Assembly (NCBI GenBank): GCA_002938125.1
Contig: PTLN01000006.1
Span: forward strand, 1-34,176
Length of the DNA stretch: 34,176 nucleotides
From: Alphaproteobacteria bacterium MarineAlpha2_Bin1
GTDB taxonomy: Bacteria > Pseudomonadota > Alphaproteobacteria > SHVP01
Direction of reading: 5' to 3'
Shown: piece after piece, positions 8,819 through 17,030 of the stretch
Layout of the letters: each line of letters opens with the position of its first letter
How positions within the stretch are numbered: position 1 is the first letter of the stretch
The notes under the pieces: generated by a model
The model's input: the letters and a program-made list of their open reading frames with translations, nothing else
Database searches by the model: none
Told to the model about the DNA's origin: nothing
Program-made: the position numbers and the translations under genes

Positions 8819-9202
8819 TTGCAGAAAATTTTAAATAATTACGATAAAGAAAATATTTTTGCCAAGATACTCAGAAGTGAAATACCTTGCTCTAAGGTTT
8901 ATGAAGATAAATATGCTCTTGCGTTTAATGATATTAACCCACAGTCTGAAATTCATATTCTTGTAATTCCTAAAGGAGAGTATATTTCTTTTAATGATTT
9001 TTCTGACAAAGCAAGCTCAGAGGAGATTAATTCTTTTTTTAAAACAGTTAGAAAGGTTGCTAAACAAGTAGGTATTGATACTTCAGGTTATAGGATCATT
9101 TCGAATCATGGACCAGACTCTCATCAAGAAGTTCCACATTTTCATGTTCATATACTAGGAGGAAATCCTTTAGGAACATTATTAGTGAAAGGTGGTAAAT
9201 AA
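8819..9202 (+). CDS. hinT: HIT-family nucleotide phosphoramidase / hydrolase
   Basis: 127 residues. Hydrolyses AMP linked through P-N or P-S bonds (aminoacyl adenylates, AMP-lysine type substrates). The HIT triad HFHVHIL is at 107-113, with His109 the expected nucleophile. IFAKILRSEIPCSKVYED near the N-terminus and PKGEY are family hallmarks. Translation starts at a TTG directly after the hisE stop, with AAGGAGA eight bases upstream, inside hisE. HinT after hisE is a common alphaproteobacterial arrangement. One base separates its stop from that of the convergent cyclase gene. Confidence 0.93.
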   Translation: MQKILNNYDKENIFAKILRSEIPCSKVYEDKYALAFNDINPQSEIHILVIPKGEYISFNDFSDKASSEEINSFFKTVRKVAKQVGIDTSGYRIISNHGPDSHQEVPHFHVHILGGNPLGTLLVKGGK

Positions 9203-9203
9203 A

Positions 9204-10862
9204 TTATACAGAGGGAATATTTATATTTGTTGCTTTTTCAATAACGCAAATTGATAACGGCTCTTTTCTTCCCTTGATGTTAACTTCTTTTGATATGAAA
9301 TTTTTTAGTTCTAATTCGGCAATATCTAAAACTTTTTTACTTACGAGTAGTTCTGATTGAAAGTCTTTATTCAAACTTTCTAAACGACTAGCGGTATTTA
9401 CCGAATCACCAATTGCTGTAATAGACTTAGATTGAGCATAACCCATATCTCCCAAAATGACTTTTCCAATATGAATACCAATCCCAATTTTAATTGGTCT
9501 GTCAAGATCTTCTTTAAGGTGAAAGTTTAGATCTTCAATTCCTTCAGACATAAATCTTGCTGCTCTTAAAGCTGACAGACAAGCTTCTTTTGGTGTTTTT
9601 TGAATACCAAATAAAGCCATAACTCCATCCCCTATAAATTTATCTATTTTGCCACCTGAAATTTCCACAGCTTTACCCATAGTTTTAAAATATTGATTTA
9701 AAACAAACACTACATCATAAGGAAGCTTCTTTTCAGCTATAGAAGTGAAAGCTCGAATATCCGCAAAAAGTATGGCAATTTCTTGTTCTGCTCCATCATA
9801 ATATGAGGGTAAATTTCTTGAAGATTTTATTGATGAGTCAGGAGGTAATAAAGGAGTTACAGTTAAATCATGCGTAGGCGTTATTTGACAAGCTAGCCTT
9901 GTATTAAAATTTAAGCCCACTCTTTCAAGAACCTTTTTTTCTTCGTAAGAGGGTTCTTCTAAAAATTCTTTTCCATAAGTTACTCTTACTCTACATGTTG
10001 AACACCTTCCTTTTCCACCGCAAACTGAAGCATGAGGTTTTCCAGCAATTCTGCTTGCTTCGAGAACAGTAGTTCCTTTTTCAACAGAGACTATTGTTCC
10101 ATCTGGATAACTAATTTTTATTAATTTATACCTTTTTCTATTTACCCATTTAATTATTCTGAAAATAAATACTGTTACAATTAAAATTAAATAAACTATC
10201 AAAGCGATAAAAATATATTTTAAAACTGTATCAACCATTTCATGAGATAATTTAGGAGGCACATAATACCCCTCCTCATATAGTTTTTTTATTTCCCTTC
10301 CACCACTAACAAAACCTAAAAAAGCAGTTACTGGTAAAATTACTACTAAGGCATAAAGGTAAGATATTTTTCTTTGAAACCAACCCTTAAATCTAAGCCA
10401 AAAATATAAACCGATAGTTCCATGGACCCATACCAGAACAATTAATATAGAATTCATTACACCAAACTGAATTTGATCTACCCACAGCGTATATAATTCA
10501 TTTTGATATGTATCATCAAAATTAAATAACTCATGAGCCCCTCTAGTTCCCATTACATGCAAAATTAAACCAAATGGAAAAATTAGAGCAAAAATTGTTT
10601 GAGTAGATTCACCAAAGGACATTCTCAAAGTTTTTCTATTTGCTAATGTAATTAATACTAGAGATAAGTGGGCGAAGAATGATGAGTATAAAAGAAAAGT
10701 TCCAAATGGATTTCTCCAAATAAGAACAAATACAGCTCTTCCCCTCTCCATTGCATCTATAGAAATTAAACCCAAAGAATGATTTAGGAGATGCATACAT
10801 ACAAATGTATAAACAACTACTCCAGACCAAAGTCTAATCTTAGAGTAAAAACCAGCTTTCAT
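9204..10862 (-). CDS. Membrane class III adenylate cyclase with cytochrome-b-like anchor and 2Fe-2S ferredoxin domain
   Basis: 552 residues in three parts. Residues 1-240: about six hydrophobic segments resembling a fumarate reductase/succinate dehydrogenase cytochrome b anchor, with in-membrane histidines (H24, H28, H65, H102, H110, H147) that could ligate haem. Residues 245-340: plant-type ferredoxin domain with C281, C287, C290 and C325 in the C-x5-C-x2-C-x34-C spacing. Residues 358-545: class III cyclase with metal aspartates D368 (FADIRAFTS) and D412 (FIGDGVMALFG), adenine-selecting K408 and D486, and N489/R493 in GDSVNTASRLE. All catalytic positions look intact, so I predict cAMP synthesis tuned by redox state; the control is inference. 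It is two bases downstream of the adenosine kinase gene. Confidence 0.92.
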   Translation of the reverse strand: MKAGFYSKIRLWSGVVVYTFVCMHLLNHSLGLISIDAMERGRAVFVLIWRNPFGTFLLYSSFFAHLSLVLITLANRKTLRMSFGESTQTIFALIFPFGLILHVMGTRGAHELFNFDDTYQNELYTLWVDQIQFGVMNSILIVLVWVHGTIGLYFWLRFKGWFQRKISYLYALVVILPVTAFLGFVSGGREIKKLYEEGYYVPPKLSHEMVDTVLKYIFIALIVYLILIVTVFIFRIIKWVNRKRYKLIKISYPDGTIVSVEKGTTVLEASRIAGKPHASVCGGKGRCSTCRVRVTYGKEFLEEPSYEEKKVLERVGLNFNTRLACQITPTHDLTVTPLLPPDSSIKSSRNLPSYYDGAEQEIAILFADIRAFTSIAEKKLPYDVVFVLNQYFKTMGKAVEISGGKIDKFIGDGVMALFGIQKTPKEACLSALRAARFMSEGIEDLNFHLKEDLDRPIKIGIGIHIGKVILGDMGYAQSKSITAIGDSVNTASRLESLNKDFQSELLVSKKVLDIAELELKNFISKEVNIKGRKEPLSICVIEKATNINIPSV

Positions 10863-10864
10863 AA

Positions 10865-11863
10865 TTATAATTTAATTTTATAGTCAGATAACAAGTCTGA
10901 AAATTTCTTCTGAGGTCTTGCCCCATAATGTGTTATCATTTCTGTTGCCGCAATATTACCTAATTCACCACATTGATTAATTTCAAAATTATTTGATAAA
11001 CCAAACAAAAAACCAGCAGCGAATGCATCTCCAGCACCATTTTTATCAATGACTTTGTTAACCTGTATAGCTGGTATAATAAAATTTTTATCTTTTGAAA
11101 TAATTTCTGAACCCTTATTACCTTTAGTTATCACTAGAATTTTACAATATTTAATAATATTATTAATTGAATTATTTATACTATCTGAATGGTATAGCGC
11201 TTTAATTTCATCCTCATTACAAAAAAGAACGTCTACATCATTCTTTATTAAGTCAATAAACTCATCTCTATATCTATCAACACAAAATGAATCTGATAGA
11301 GTAAATGAAACCAATATATCTTCTTTTTTAGCTATACTTATAGCTTTTTTAAAAGCTTTTTTTGCCTCTGGAGGATCCCATAAATAACCCTCCAAGTAGC
11401 AAATATTAGTATTAGCAATAATTTTTTCATCTATATCAGATTCGATCAAATCTAGACATGCGCCTAAACATGTACACATAGTTCTCTCACCATCTGGAGT
11501 TACAGAAATTATAGAGGTAGCTGTAGGTGGTCCTTCTGAGGATTTAATTGATTTAAACATCACCCCGGAATTATTAAGAGATTTAGAAAATATATTTCCA
11601 TATTTATCATTTTTTACTTTACCAATAAATACAGGTTTACCACCAAAAGATGCTATTCCAACTGCTGTATTTGCTGCTGACCCACCAGATATAATTTCTT
11701 TTGGTTCACATTGCGATAGAAGGTTTTTTGACTCACTCTGACTGACTAAATTCATGCTCCCAGGTACTAAAGAATTTTTTTGTAAAAAATTAAAGCCTGT
11801 TGGGTTAATAATATCTACTATTGCATTTCCAATAGTAACAACATCAAAAGTTTTATTTTTCAT
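10865..11863 (-). CDS. PfkB family carbohydrate kinase, probable adenosine kinase
   Basis: 332 residues from the ATG at 11863, which has GAGAT seven bases upstream; a TTG at 11875 would add four residues. Ribokinase fold: N-terminal VVTIGNAIVDII, SGGSAANTAVG (about 59-69) for substrate binding, the mid-region LEGYLWDPPEA, and DKNGAGDAFAAGFLFG with the anion hole and catalytic base Asp279. The LEGYL-W and NT-A pattern is that of the alphaproteobacterial adenosine kinase-like branch, which phosphorylates adenosine to AMP. Another nucleoside or sugar cannot be excluded. It heads a two-gene operon with the adenylate cyclase, so an adenine-nucleotide theme is plausible. Confidence 0.85.
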   Translation of the reverse strand: MKNKTFDVVTIGNAIVDIINPTGFNFLQKNSLVPGSMNLVSQSESKNLLSQCEPKEIISGGSAANTAVGIASFGGKPVFIGKVKNDKYGNIFSKSLNNSGVMFKSIKSSEGPPTATSIISVTPDGERTMCTCLGACLDLIESDIDEKIIANTNICYLEGYLWDPPEAKKAFKKAISIAKKEDILVSFTLSDSFCVDRYRDEFIDLIKNDVDVLFCNEDEIKALYHSDSINNSINNIIKYCKILVITKGNKGSEIISKDKNFIIPAIQVNKVIDKNGAGDAFAAGFLFGLSNNFEINQCGELGNIAATEMITHYGARPQKKFSDLLSDYKIKL

Positions 11864-11914
11864 TAAATATCTCAAAATTGTGTATAAATTTATTTAATTT
11901 TAGTATAGCTTATC

Positions 11915-11942
11915 TTGAATTTCATATAGCAAATTATATAAT
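11915..11942 (+). promoter_or_regulatory. Sigma-70-type promoter before the EI24/lipoprotein genes
   Basis: TTGAAT (11915-11920), a 16-base spacer and a perfect TATAAT (11937-11942) predict a start near 11949, about 20 bases before the ATG at 11969. A TATACT on the minus strand (11907-11902) may be the -10 box of the divergent kinase-cyclase operon, but its TTGCTA partner is at a long 19-base spacing. Confidence 0.5.
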
Positions 11943-11968
11943 TAATTTAAAGGTACATAGCCCTAAAA

Positions 11969-12619
11969 ATGATAGTTAGTGCATTAGGAAAATCAATAAA
12001 TCAGCTATCTGACCCACAATTTAAAAAAGTATTTTTAAAAAGTGCTTTATTAAGCACTACTTGCATTATATGTTTTTCTACTGTTTTTGCGTATTTTTTT
12101 TCATATTTATGGTCATCATTTGGACTTCCATTTGGCTCGATATTCTCGACCATTGGCGGTGTATTTCTCTTTTTTATAGGTATGTGGGTATTTGGACCAA
12201 TTTTAGCAATTATTTTTAGTGGTTTATTTCAGGATGAAATAATTTCGGCAGTTGAGAAAAAATACTACAGCTTAAATAAAATAGAAACCAGTAATAAGCT
12301 ATTTAAAGAAATAAAGTTTAATCTAAATTTATTTTTAAAAATATTTTTATTTAATCTATTCATAATTCCATTTATTTTTATACCTCCTATATATTTTATT
12401 TTATATTGGGTAGTTAATGGGTACTTAATTAGTTATGAGTATTTTAACATTGTCAAAATTAGATATAATAATCATAATCATAACCAAAACAAATATTTAT
12501 TATTAATATTTGGAATTGTAATTTCAATTTTATTTACCATACCTGTAATCAATTTTTTTGTTCCTGCTATTGGAATTGCATCAACAGTACATATATATAA
12601 TTCACTAGAAGAAAATTGA
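11969..12619 (+). CDS. EI24/CysZ-like integral membrane protein
   Basis: 216 residues. Starts with an amphipathic stretch, Ala-Leu-Gly-Lys-Ser-Ile-Asn-Gln-Leu-x-Asp-Pro-x-Phe, the hallmark opening of bacterial EI24-domain proteins. Membrane segments fall at about 25-50, 57-90, 115-150 and 175-208. VFGPILAIIFSGLFQDEI and the final TVHIYN element also fit. The EI24 family includes the CysZ sulfate permease, but alphaproteobacterial members of this branch are uncharacterised, so I do not assign sulfate transport. It overlaps the next gene at TGATG. Confidence 0.75.
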   Translation: MIVSALGKSINQLSDPQFKKVFLKSALLSTTCIICFSTVFAYFFSYLWSSFGLPFGSIFSTIGGVFLFFIGMWVFGPILAIIFSGLFQDEIISAVEKKYYSLNKIETSNKLFKEIKFNLNLFLKIFLFNLFIIPFIFIPPIYFILYWVVNGYLISYEYFNIVKIRYNNHNHNQNKYLLLIFGIVISILFTIPVINFFVPAIGIASTVHIYNSLEEN

Positions 12620-13137
12620 TGAAAATTTCTTTCAATAAAATAATTTTATTATTAGTAATACTCCTTTTAATTTCAGGATGTTCTGATGACATAGTTAATT
12701 TTTTTGAAATTGAAAATAATCAAAAAATATCAAAAAAAGATGAATTATCAAGTTCAATTAAAAAAAGCAAATCTCAAAAAAATAAAAACAATAAAGTAAA
12801 TCCAATCTTAAAGGAGACAGACAAAAAATTTGTAAATAAGAAAATTTATAATTTAGAAAAAAAAGATAAAACTGATAAAATTAAAAAAACAATTTCAGAC
12901 CATTCTTTTATTGGAATGGAATATACTGAGCTTATTAAATTAATTGGTGATCCATATATATATAGAAAGGATTACCCTGAAGAGGTTGCAGTATACAAAA
13001 ATGATTTATGTATTATGCATTTTTTTCTTTCTGAATATAGTAGTAAAATTTATAAAAAAATAAATTTCGTTTATATAGATACAAAAAAAAATAAAAAAAA
13101 TACTTGTATTGAATCTTTTTTAAAGTCAAATAAATGA
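12619..13137 (+). CDS. Uncharacterised lipoprotein
   Basis: 172 residues from ATG 12619, which overlaps the previous stop (TGATG); a TTG three bases earlier would add one residue. A hydrophobic signal peptide ends in the lipobox LISGC (Cys at about residue 21), so a lipid-anchored envelope protein is expected. A long Lys/Asn/Ser-rich linker leads to a C-terminal domain of about 75 residues: GMEYTELIKLIGDP, Arg-Lys-Asp-Tyr-Pro-Glu-Glu-Val-Ala-Val-Tyr, LCIMHFFLSE and a late Cys. That domain resembles a conserved alphaproteobacterial pattern (G-L-x-LLG-P-x-xRrEGpa-WQY-x-C-LdlFL), distantly SmpA/OmlA-like. The function is unknown. Confidence 0.75.
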   Translation: MKISFNKIILLLVILLLISGCSDDIVNFFEIENNQKISKKDELSSSIKKSKSQKNKNNKVNPILKETDKKFVNKKIYNLEKKDKTDKIKKTISDHSFIGMEYTELIKLIGDPYIYRKDYPEEVAVYKNDLCIMHFFLSEYSSKIYKKINFVYIDTKKNKKNTCIESFLKSNK

Positions 13138-13183
13138 ATAAAATAATTTAAAATGAATATTAATAAAAAGAATAGTGCGAGTC

Positions 13184-13666
13184 ATGACTAAAAGTAATAT
13201 TTATAATAATGCCATTTTAAACATAGTTCTTAATCCTAACAGGTCATTAACAAAATCAACCTTTTATTTAATTATTATTTTGTTATTAATTATTAGTATG
13301 TCTGTAGGAATTTTTTTTTACTCTATAGGGGCATGGCCAGTAATAGGTTTCTTTGGTTTAGATGTAACAGTTTTTGCATTAATTTTTTATTTTCATAATA
13401 AGTCATTAAAAATCTCTGAAAGAATAATACTTACAAAGAACGAAATGATAATTGAAAAGGTTAAACCATTTAGAAAAAATTTAACTGTAAAATTCTCTCC
13501 ACCAAATTGGATAAATATTACTCTAAAAAAATCTATCTATAACAAGACAAGGTTAATTATACATTCTCACGGTTCAGCAATATTTGTTGGTGATTTTTTA
13601 ACGAAAGTTGAAAAAATTAAACTAGCAAATTCTCTCAGAGACGAAATAAATAAATTTAAAATTTAA
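13184..13666 (+). CDS. DUF2244 membrane protein
   Basis: 160 residues from ATG 13184; an in-frame GTG at 13175 has no better ribosome site. It fits DUF2244: an N-terminal LNPNRSLTKSTF segment (family 'l.PhrSLs'), two membrane helices joined by the GAWPVIGFFGLD signature (about 52-63), then a soluble beta-rich part with SPPNWINITLKK and VGDFLTKVEKIKLA. No biochemical role is established. In other alphaproteobacteria DUF2244 genes sit near cytochrome oxidase or nth/dapB genes; here it is convergent with dapB, overlapping by four bases. Confidence 0.85.
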   Translation: MTKSNIYNNAILNIVLNPNRSLTKSTFYLIIILLLIISMSVGIFFYSIGAWPVIGFFGLDVTVFALIFYFHNKSLKISERIILTKNEMIIEKVKPFRKNLTVKFSPPNWINITLKKSIYNKTRLIIHSHGSAIFVGDFLTKVEKIKLANSLRDEINKFKI

Positions 13667-14478
13667 ATCTCTAAATTTAAAACATCTCTCATAGAATATA
13701 GACCACTATTTTTTTTCGAAAGCCAAATTGCTGCCTTTATTGCTCCGGCTGCGAAAAGGCTTCTATTTTCTGCCTTATGCTTAAGTTCAATAATCTCATG
13801 GTCACTTGCAAATAAAACAGAGTGTTCCCCGGTTACACTTCCTCCTCTAAGTGAAGCAAATCCAATATTTCCAACCTTTCTCTTCGAATTTATCCCATCA
13901 CGACTAACTTCAAAATTATTTAATAAATCAATTTTTCTTCCTATAGCAGCAGCTTTTCCTAATGCTAGAGCTGTTCCAGAAGGTGCATCGACTTTATGTT
14001 TATGATGCATTTCAAAAACCTCAATATCAAACTCTTCCTTACTTAATGTGCCAGATAATTTTTTCACCAATTCAATAAGAATATTAATACCAATACTCAT
14101 ATTTGCAGAATAAACAATTGGCACATATTGTGCAGCTATTTCTATATCTCTTTCAATCTCTTTATTGAGTCCAGTTGTACCTATTACAAGGCCTTTTGCA
14201 TACTTTTTTGCAAATTTAATATTTTCAAATGTTGAATCAGGAGTGCTAAAATCGATTATAATATCACAACATTCAAAAAATTTTTTCCTATTTGAAGTAG
14301 CAACAGCACTTATATTTTCTGAATTAATCAATTTCCCTAAATTTTTACCTACATCTGGATTGTTTTCAGCTTCCAAGCCACTAGCAATATTACAATCATT
14401 ATGGTCTGAAACGAGTTTAATTAGTGTTTTACCCATTTTGCCCGAACAACCAGAGACACCAATATTCAATAGAGACAT
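13663..14478 (-). CDS. dapB: 4-hydroxy-tetrahydrodipicolinate reductase
   Basis: 271 residues. NAD(P)H reduction of hydroxy-tetrahydrodipicolinate on the way to meso-diaminopimelate and lysine. Nucleotide-binding loop VSGCSGKMGK (8-17), IIDFSTP (74-80), GTTG (100-103). Catalytic HHKHKVDAPSGTA has His158 and Lys162, matching E. coli His159 and Lys163. The length is standard. In many alphaproteobacteria dapB sits directly downstream of dnaJ; here two methyltransferase genes separate them. Confidence 0.97.
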   Translation of the reverse strand: MSLLNIGVSGCSGKMGKTLIKLVSDHNDCNIASGLEAENNPDVGKNLGKLINSENISAVATSNRKKFFECCDIIIDFSTPDSTFENIKFAKKYAKGLVIGTTGLNKEIERDIEIAAQYVPIVYSANMSIGINILIELVKKLSGTLSKEEFDIEVFEMHHKHKVDAPSGTALALGKAAAIGRKIDLLNNFEVSRDGINSKRKVGNIGFASLRGGSVTGEHSVLFASDHEIIELKHKAENRSLFAAGAIKAAIWLSKKNSGLYSMRDVLNLEI

Positions 14479-14626
14479 TTTTTAACCTTTATTTCAAACA
14501 AATAGAAATTATAAGTATCATATTTAAAATTATTCTTAAATATTAATTATAAAAATATTGAATTTATATTTTGTATATTAGTTTTTATCTTGTTATTATA
14601 AACACGAATTTTAGGATATATTTAAT

Positions 14627-15811
14627 ATGGCCTCAACTGATATTGCTACTCAAAAAACTTCCATAAGAGGGCTCGGAAAACACGCAATTATGCCTGAATT
14701 AAGGTCTGATGACGAATACTTACTTAATTATCAAATGGCACTATCTAAGTTTTTAAGAGAAAAAATACAATCCGAAAACATTAATATATATAGAAAAAAA
14801 GTAGAACCGGTTTTCAAAAAAAAATACGGACGACTTCCAAAATCACGCCACGAGATTAGAAAAGAAATGCTTAAGCAACCAGCATATCAATGGTGGGCAT
14901 GTCTTAGGCGCCATTTACAAGAGCAAAGCTCGTCATTTAAATTTCCTATTGTCGAGAGACAAGCTGATAATTTATCAGCGATAGCAAAAAAATATCGTAA
15001 AAAAAAGGATTTTGGCTCTCTGAAGCTAAATAACAAAATAAAATATCCAAAATATCAAACTGCAATGGATATGCACTGGATGCCTGGAAGTTATTATACT
15101 GAAGTAACTGATTATGACGTTTTTTCAGGGGCAATGTATGACCTAGGAGGGTTATATATTGGTACAGGAGGAAAGATGGGCCCATATAATGATGGACCTG
15201 GGTGGGCTGCAATAAATTGGCTAAATAATAACTATCCTAAGTTCTATCCAAAAAAAGTTCTTGATCAAGGATGTACAGTTGGTCACTCAACGTTAGCCTA
15301 TGCTGCTGCTTGGCCCAAATCTAGTATAACAGGCATTGATTTTGCTGCACCAGTATTACGTTATGGTCACGCAAGAGCTCAATCTCTAAATAAAAAGATA
15401 AATTTTGTTCAGTCCTTAGCTGAAAAGACTAAATTTAAAAATAATACTTTTGATTTAGTTGTTTCATCAATGTTCCTTCATGAGACTTCCACGAGGGCTA
15501 TAAAAGATTTATTTACTGAAACATATAGAATATTAAAACCAGGAGGTCTTATGCTTCATGTAGAACAACCTCCATTTCATTTAATGAAAACTGTTTTTGA
15601 ACAATTTGAGATGGATTGGGATACTCACAATAATAATGAACCATTTTGGGGTCCTATGCATGATTTAGATTTAATAAAGATTTCTTCAGAATCAGGTTTC
15701 AAAAAATCAAAAACTTTTGAAAAGTTCTGTCCTTTTGTTATTCCACAAGAAGACAATTCTATTAAAGAAGCTAAAGCTGGTAATTGGTTTTTATTTGGAT
15801 CGTGGAAATAG
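14627..15811 (+). CDS. SAM-dependent methyltransferase with conserved N-terminal extension (paralogue 1)
   Basis: 394 residues. A class I (UbiE-like) methyltransferase core occupies about 205-350: motif I VLDQGCTVGHST (211-222), ITGIDFAAPVLRYG, SSMFLHET, and LKPGGLMLHVEQPP. Upstream is a ~200-residue extension: SIRGLGKHAI near the start, a basic patch YGRLPKSRHEIRKEM (67-81), and the block DMHWMPGSYYTE to LYIGTGGKMGPYNDG-GWA (about 148-194). The convergent neighbour shares all of these, so they form a family of their own that I cannot name. The substrate is unknown. It has AGGA ten bases before the ATG. It ends seven bases from the convergent paralogue. Confidence 0.8.
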   Translation: MASTDIATQKTSIRGLGKHAIMPELRSDDEYLLNYQMALSKFLREKIQSENINIYRKKVEPVFKKKYGRLPKSRHEIRKEMLKQPAYQWWACLRRHLQEQSSSFKFPIVERQADNLSAIAKKYRKKKDFGSLKLNNKIKYPKYQTAMDMHWMPGSYYTEVTDYDVFSGAMYDLGGLYIGTGGKMGPYNDGPGWAAINWLNNNYPKFYPKKVLDQGCTVGHSTLAYAAAWPKSSITGIDFAAPVLRYGHARAQSLNKKINFVQSLAEKTKFKNNTFDLVVSSMFLHETSTRAIKDLFTETYRILKPGGLMLHVEQPPFHLMKTVFEQFEMDWDTHNNNEPFWGPMHDLDLIKISSESGFKKSKTFEKFCPFVIPQEDNSIKEAKAGNWFLFGSWK

Positions 15812-15818
15812 TTTTTAT

Positions 15819-16994
15819 CTAATTTTTGATAGAACTAAATATAAACCAATAGCCGCCACCAAAATTTTCTAATTTCCCTTTAATATATGATGCACCTGGT
15901 GCAATTTTTTGAACTATGTTTTGTCTTTTAAATCCAGAATTTTCAGCCCATCTAATTAAGTTCATATCTCTAAATGCACATCGCATAGGCTCATTATTAT
16001 ACCAAGTATCCCACTCTCTAAAAAATTGTTCAGCAGGTTTTACCCCATGATATTGAGGTTGCTCGTTATGTAACATAATTCCATTTGGTTTTAGTAGTCT
16101 AAATATTTCTTTACCAATATTTTTTATATTTTTTTGAGGAATTTCATGCATAAACATTGATGAAGTTATGAGGTCAAAAGTTTTTGATTTAAAACCAGTT
16201 TCCTCAGCATTTTTTTGGTAGTAGTTTATAGCTGTATTCAAATAATTAGATCTACTAAATGCATATCTTAAAAGAGGTGCACAAGCATCTATTGCATATA
16301 TTTCTGAATTTGGCCAATATGTTTTTAAAGGAAGAGTTGAGTGTCCAATTGTGCAACCAAGATCTAAAATTTTTTTAGGATTAAAGTTAGGAAAATTTTT
16401 TTTTATAAAAGCAATATTAGCCCACCCTGCACCATCACTGTATTTACCTAATTCCCCTCCTGTTGCTAAATATAGACTTGCAGTATCATAATTTGAACCA
16501 GCATAAATCCCTTCTCCATCATCAGAGTTATAGCCGTGTGGCATACAATGAATATCTATTTTTGTTATATAATTAGGTATCTGAAGTTTTGAGTCCAAAT
16601 AAATATTCCCCAGTTTTTTTTTCTGATTTGTATATTTCTCGTTGATATTCATCTCTTCTCTATTAATTATATCGCCGCGATTATAATAGCTCATTTCCTG
16701 ATTGTTTCTTTTTAGTGAGCTCCAGATTTTCCAAAGGAAATCTTTCATCATAAAACTTCTTACTTCTTTACGATTTTTGGGTAATCGTTTATAGGTTTTA
16801 AAAAATTTAGGTTGCTGTTTATATCTCCAACTAGATTTAGCAGCTGGAAGTATTTTTTGTGATACAAAAAAATTGGAAGTCATTTGGAAGTCTAAACGGG
16901 ACACGTCATCGTGTAATAGATTTGGAGAAAGACCATGTCTTCCCTCATGCCTTATTGATGGAGGTTGCTCTCTATTTATTCTCTCAGGATGCAA
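15819..16994 (-). CDS. SAM-dependent methyltransferase with conserved N-terminal extension (paralogue 2)
   Basis: 391 residues from a TTG at 16994 with AAGG eight bases upstream. Same architecture as the convergent gene: SIRHEGRHGL near the start, YKRLPKNRKEVRSFM (68-82), the mid-block from IDIHCMPHGYNSDD to LYLATGGELGKYSDGAGWA, then motif I ILDLGCTIGHST (209-220), YAIDACAPLLRYA, SSMFMHEI and LKPNGIMLHNEQP. It lies 36 bases downstream of dnaJ in the same direction, where dapB would often be, so it may be read from the dnaK-dnaJ transcript. The two copies are clearly homologous but well diverged, so the duplication is old. Substrate unknown. Confidence 0.8.
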   Translation of the reverse strand: MHPERINREQPPSIRHEGRHGLSPNLLHDDVSRLDFQMTSNFFVSQKILPAAKSSWRYKQQPKFFKTYKRLPKNRKEVRSFMMKDFLWKIWSSLKRNNQEMSYYNRGDIINREEMNINEKYTNQKKKLGNIYLDSKLQIPNYITKIDIHCMPHGYNSDDGEGIYAGSNYDTASLYLATGGELGKYSDGAGWANIAFIKKNFPNFNPKKILDLGCTIGHSTLPLKTYWPNSEIYAIDACAPLLRYAFSRSNYLNTAINYYQKNAEETGFKSKTFDLITSSMFMHEIPQKNIKNIGKEIFRLLKPNGIMLHNEQPQYHGVKPAEQFFREWDTWYNNEPMRCAFRDMNLIRWAENSGFKRQNIVQKIAPGASYIKGKLENFGGGYWFIFSSIKN

Positions 16995-17030
16995 AACATT
17001 AACCTTATTTATAATTTAATTTATTTTACA

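Noticed and set aside
12465-12492. AAT/CAT-rich short repeat giving His-Asn alternation in the EI24 protein
   Set aside because: Only two or three imperfect units; within normal variation of an AT-rich loop.
14241-14249. GAGTGCTAA, identical to one arm of the CIRCE element
   Set aside because: The partner arm is missing at the nine-base spacing and the site is inside dapB codons.
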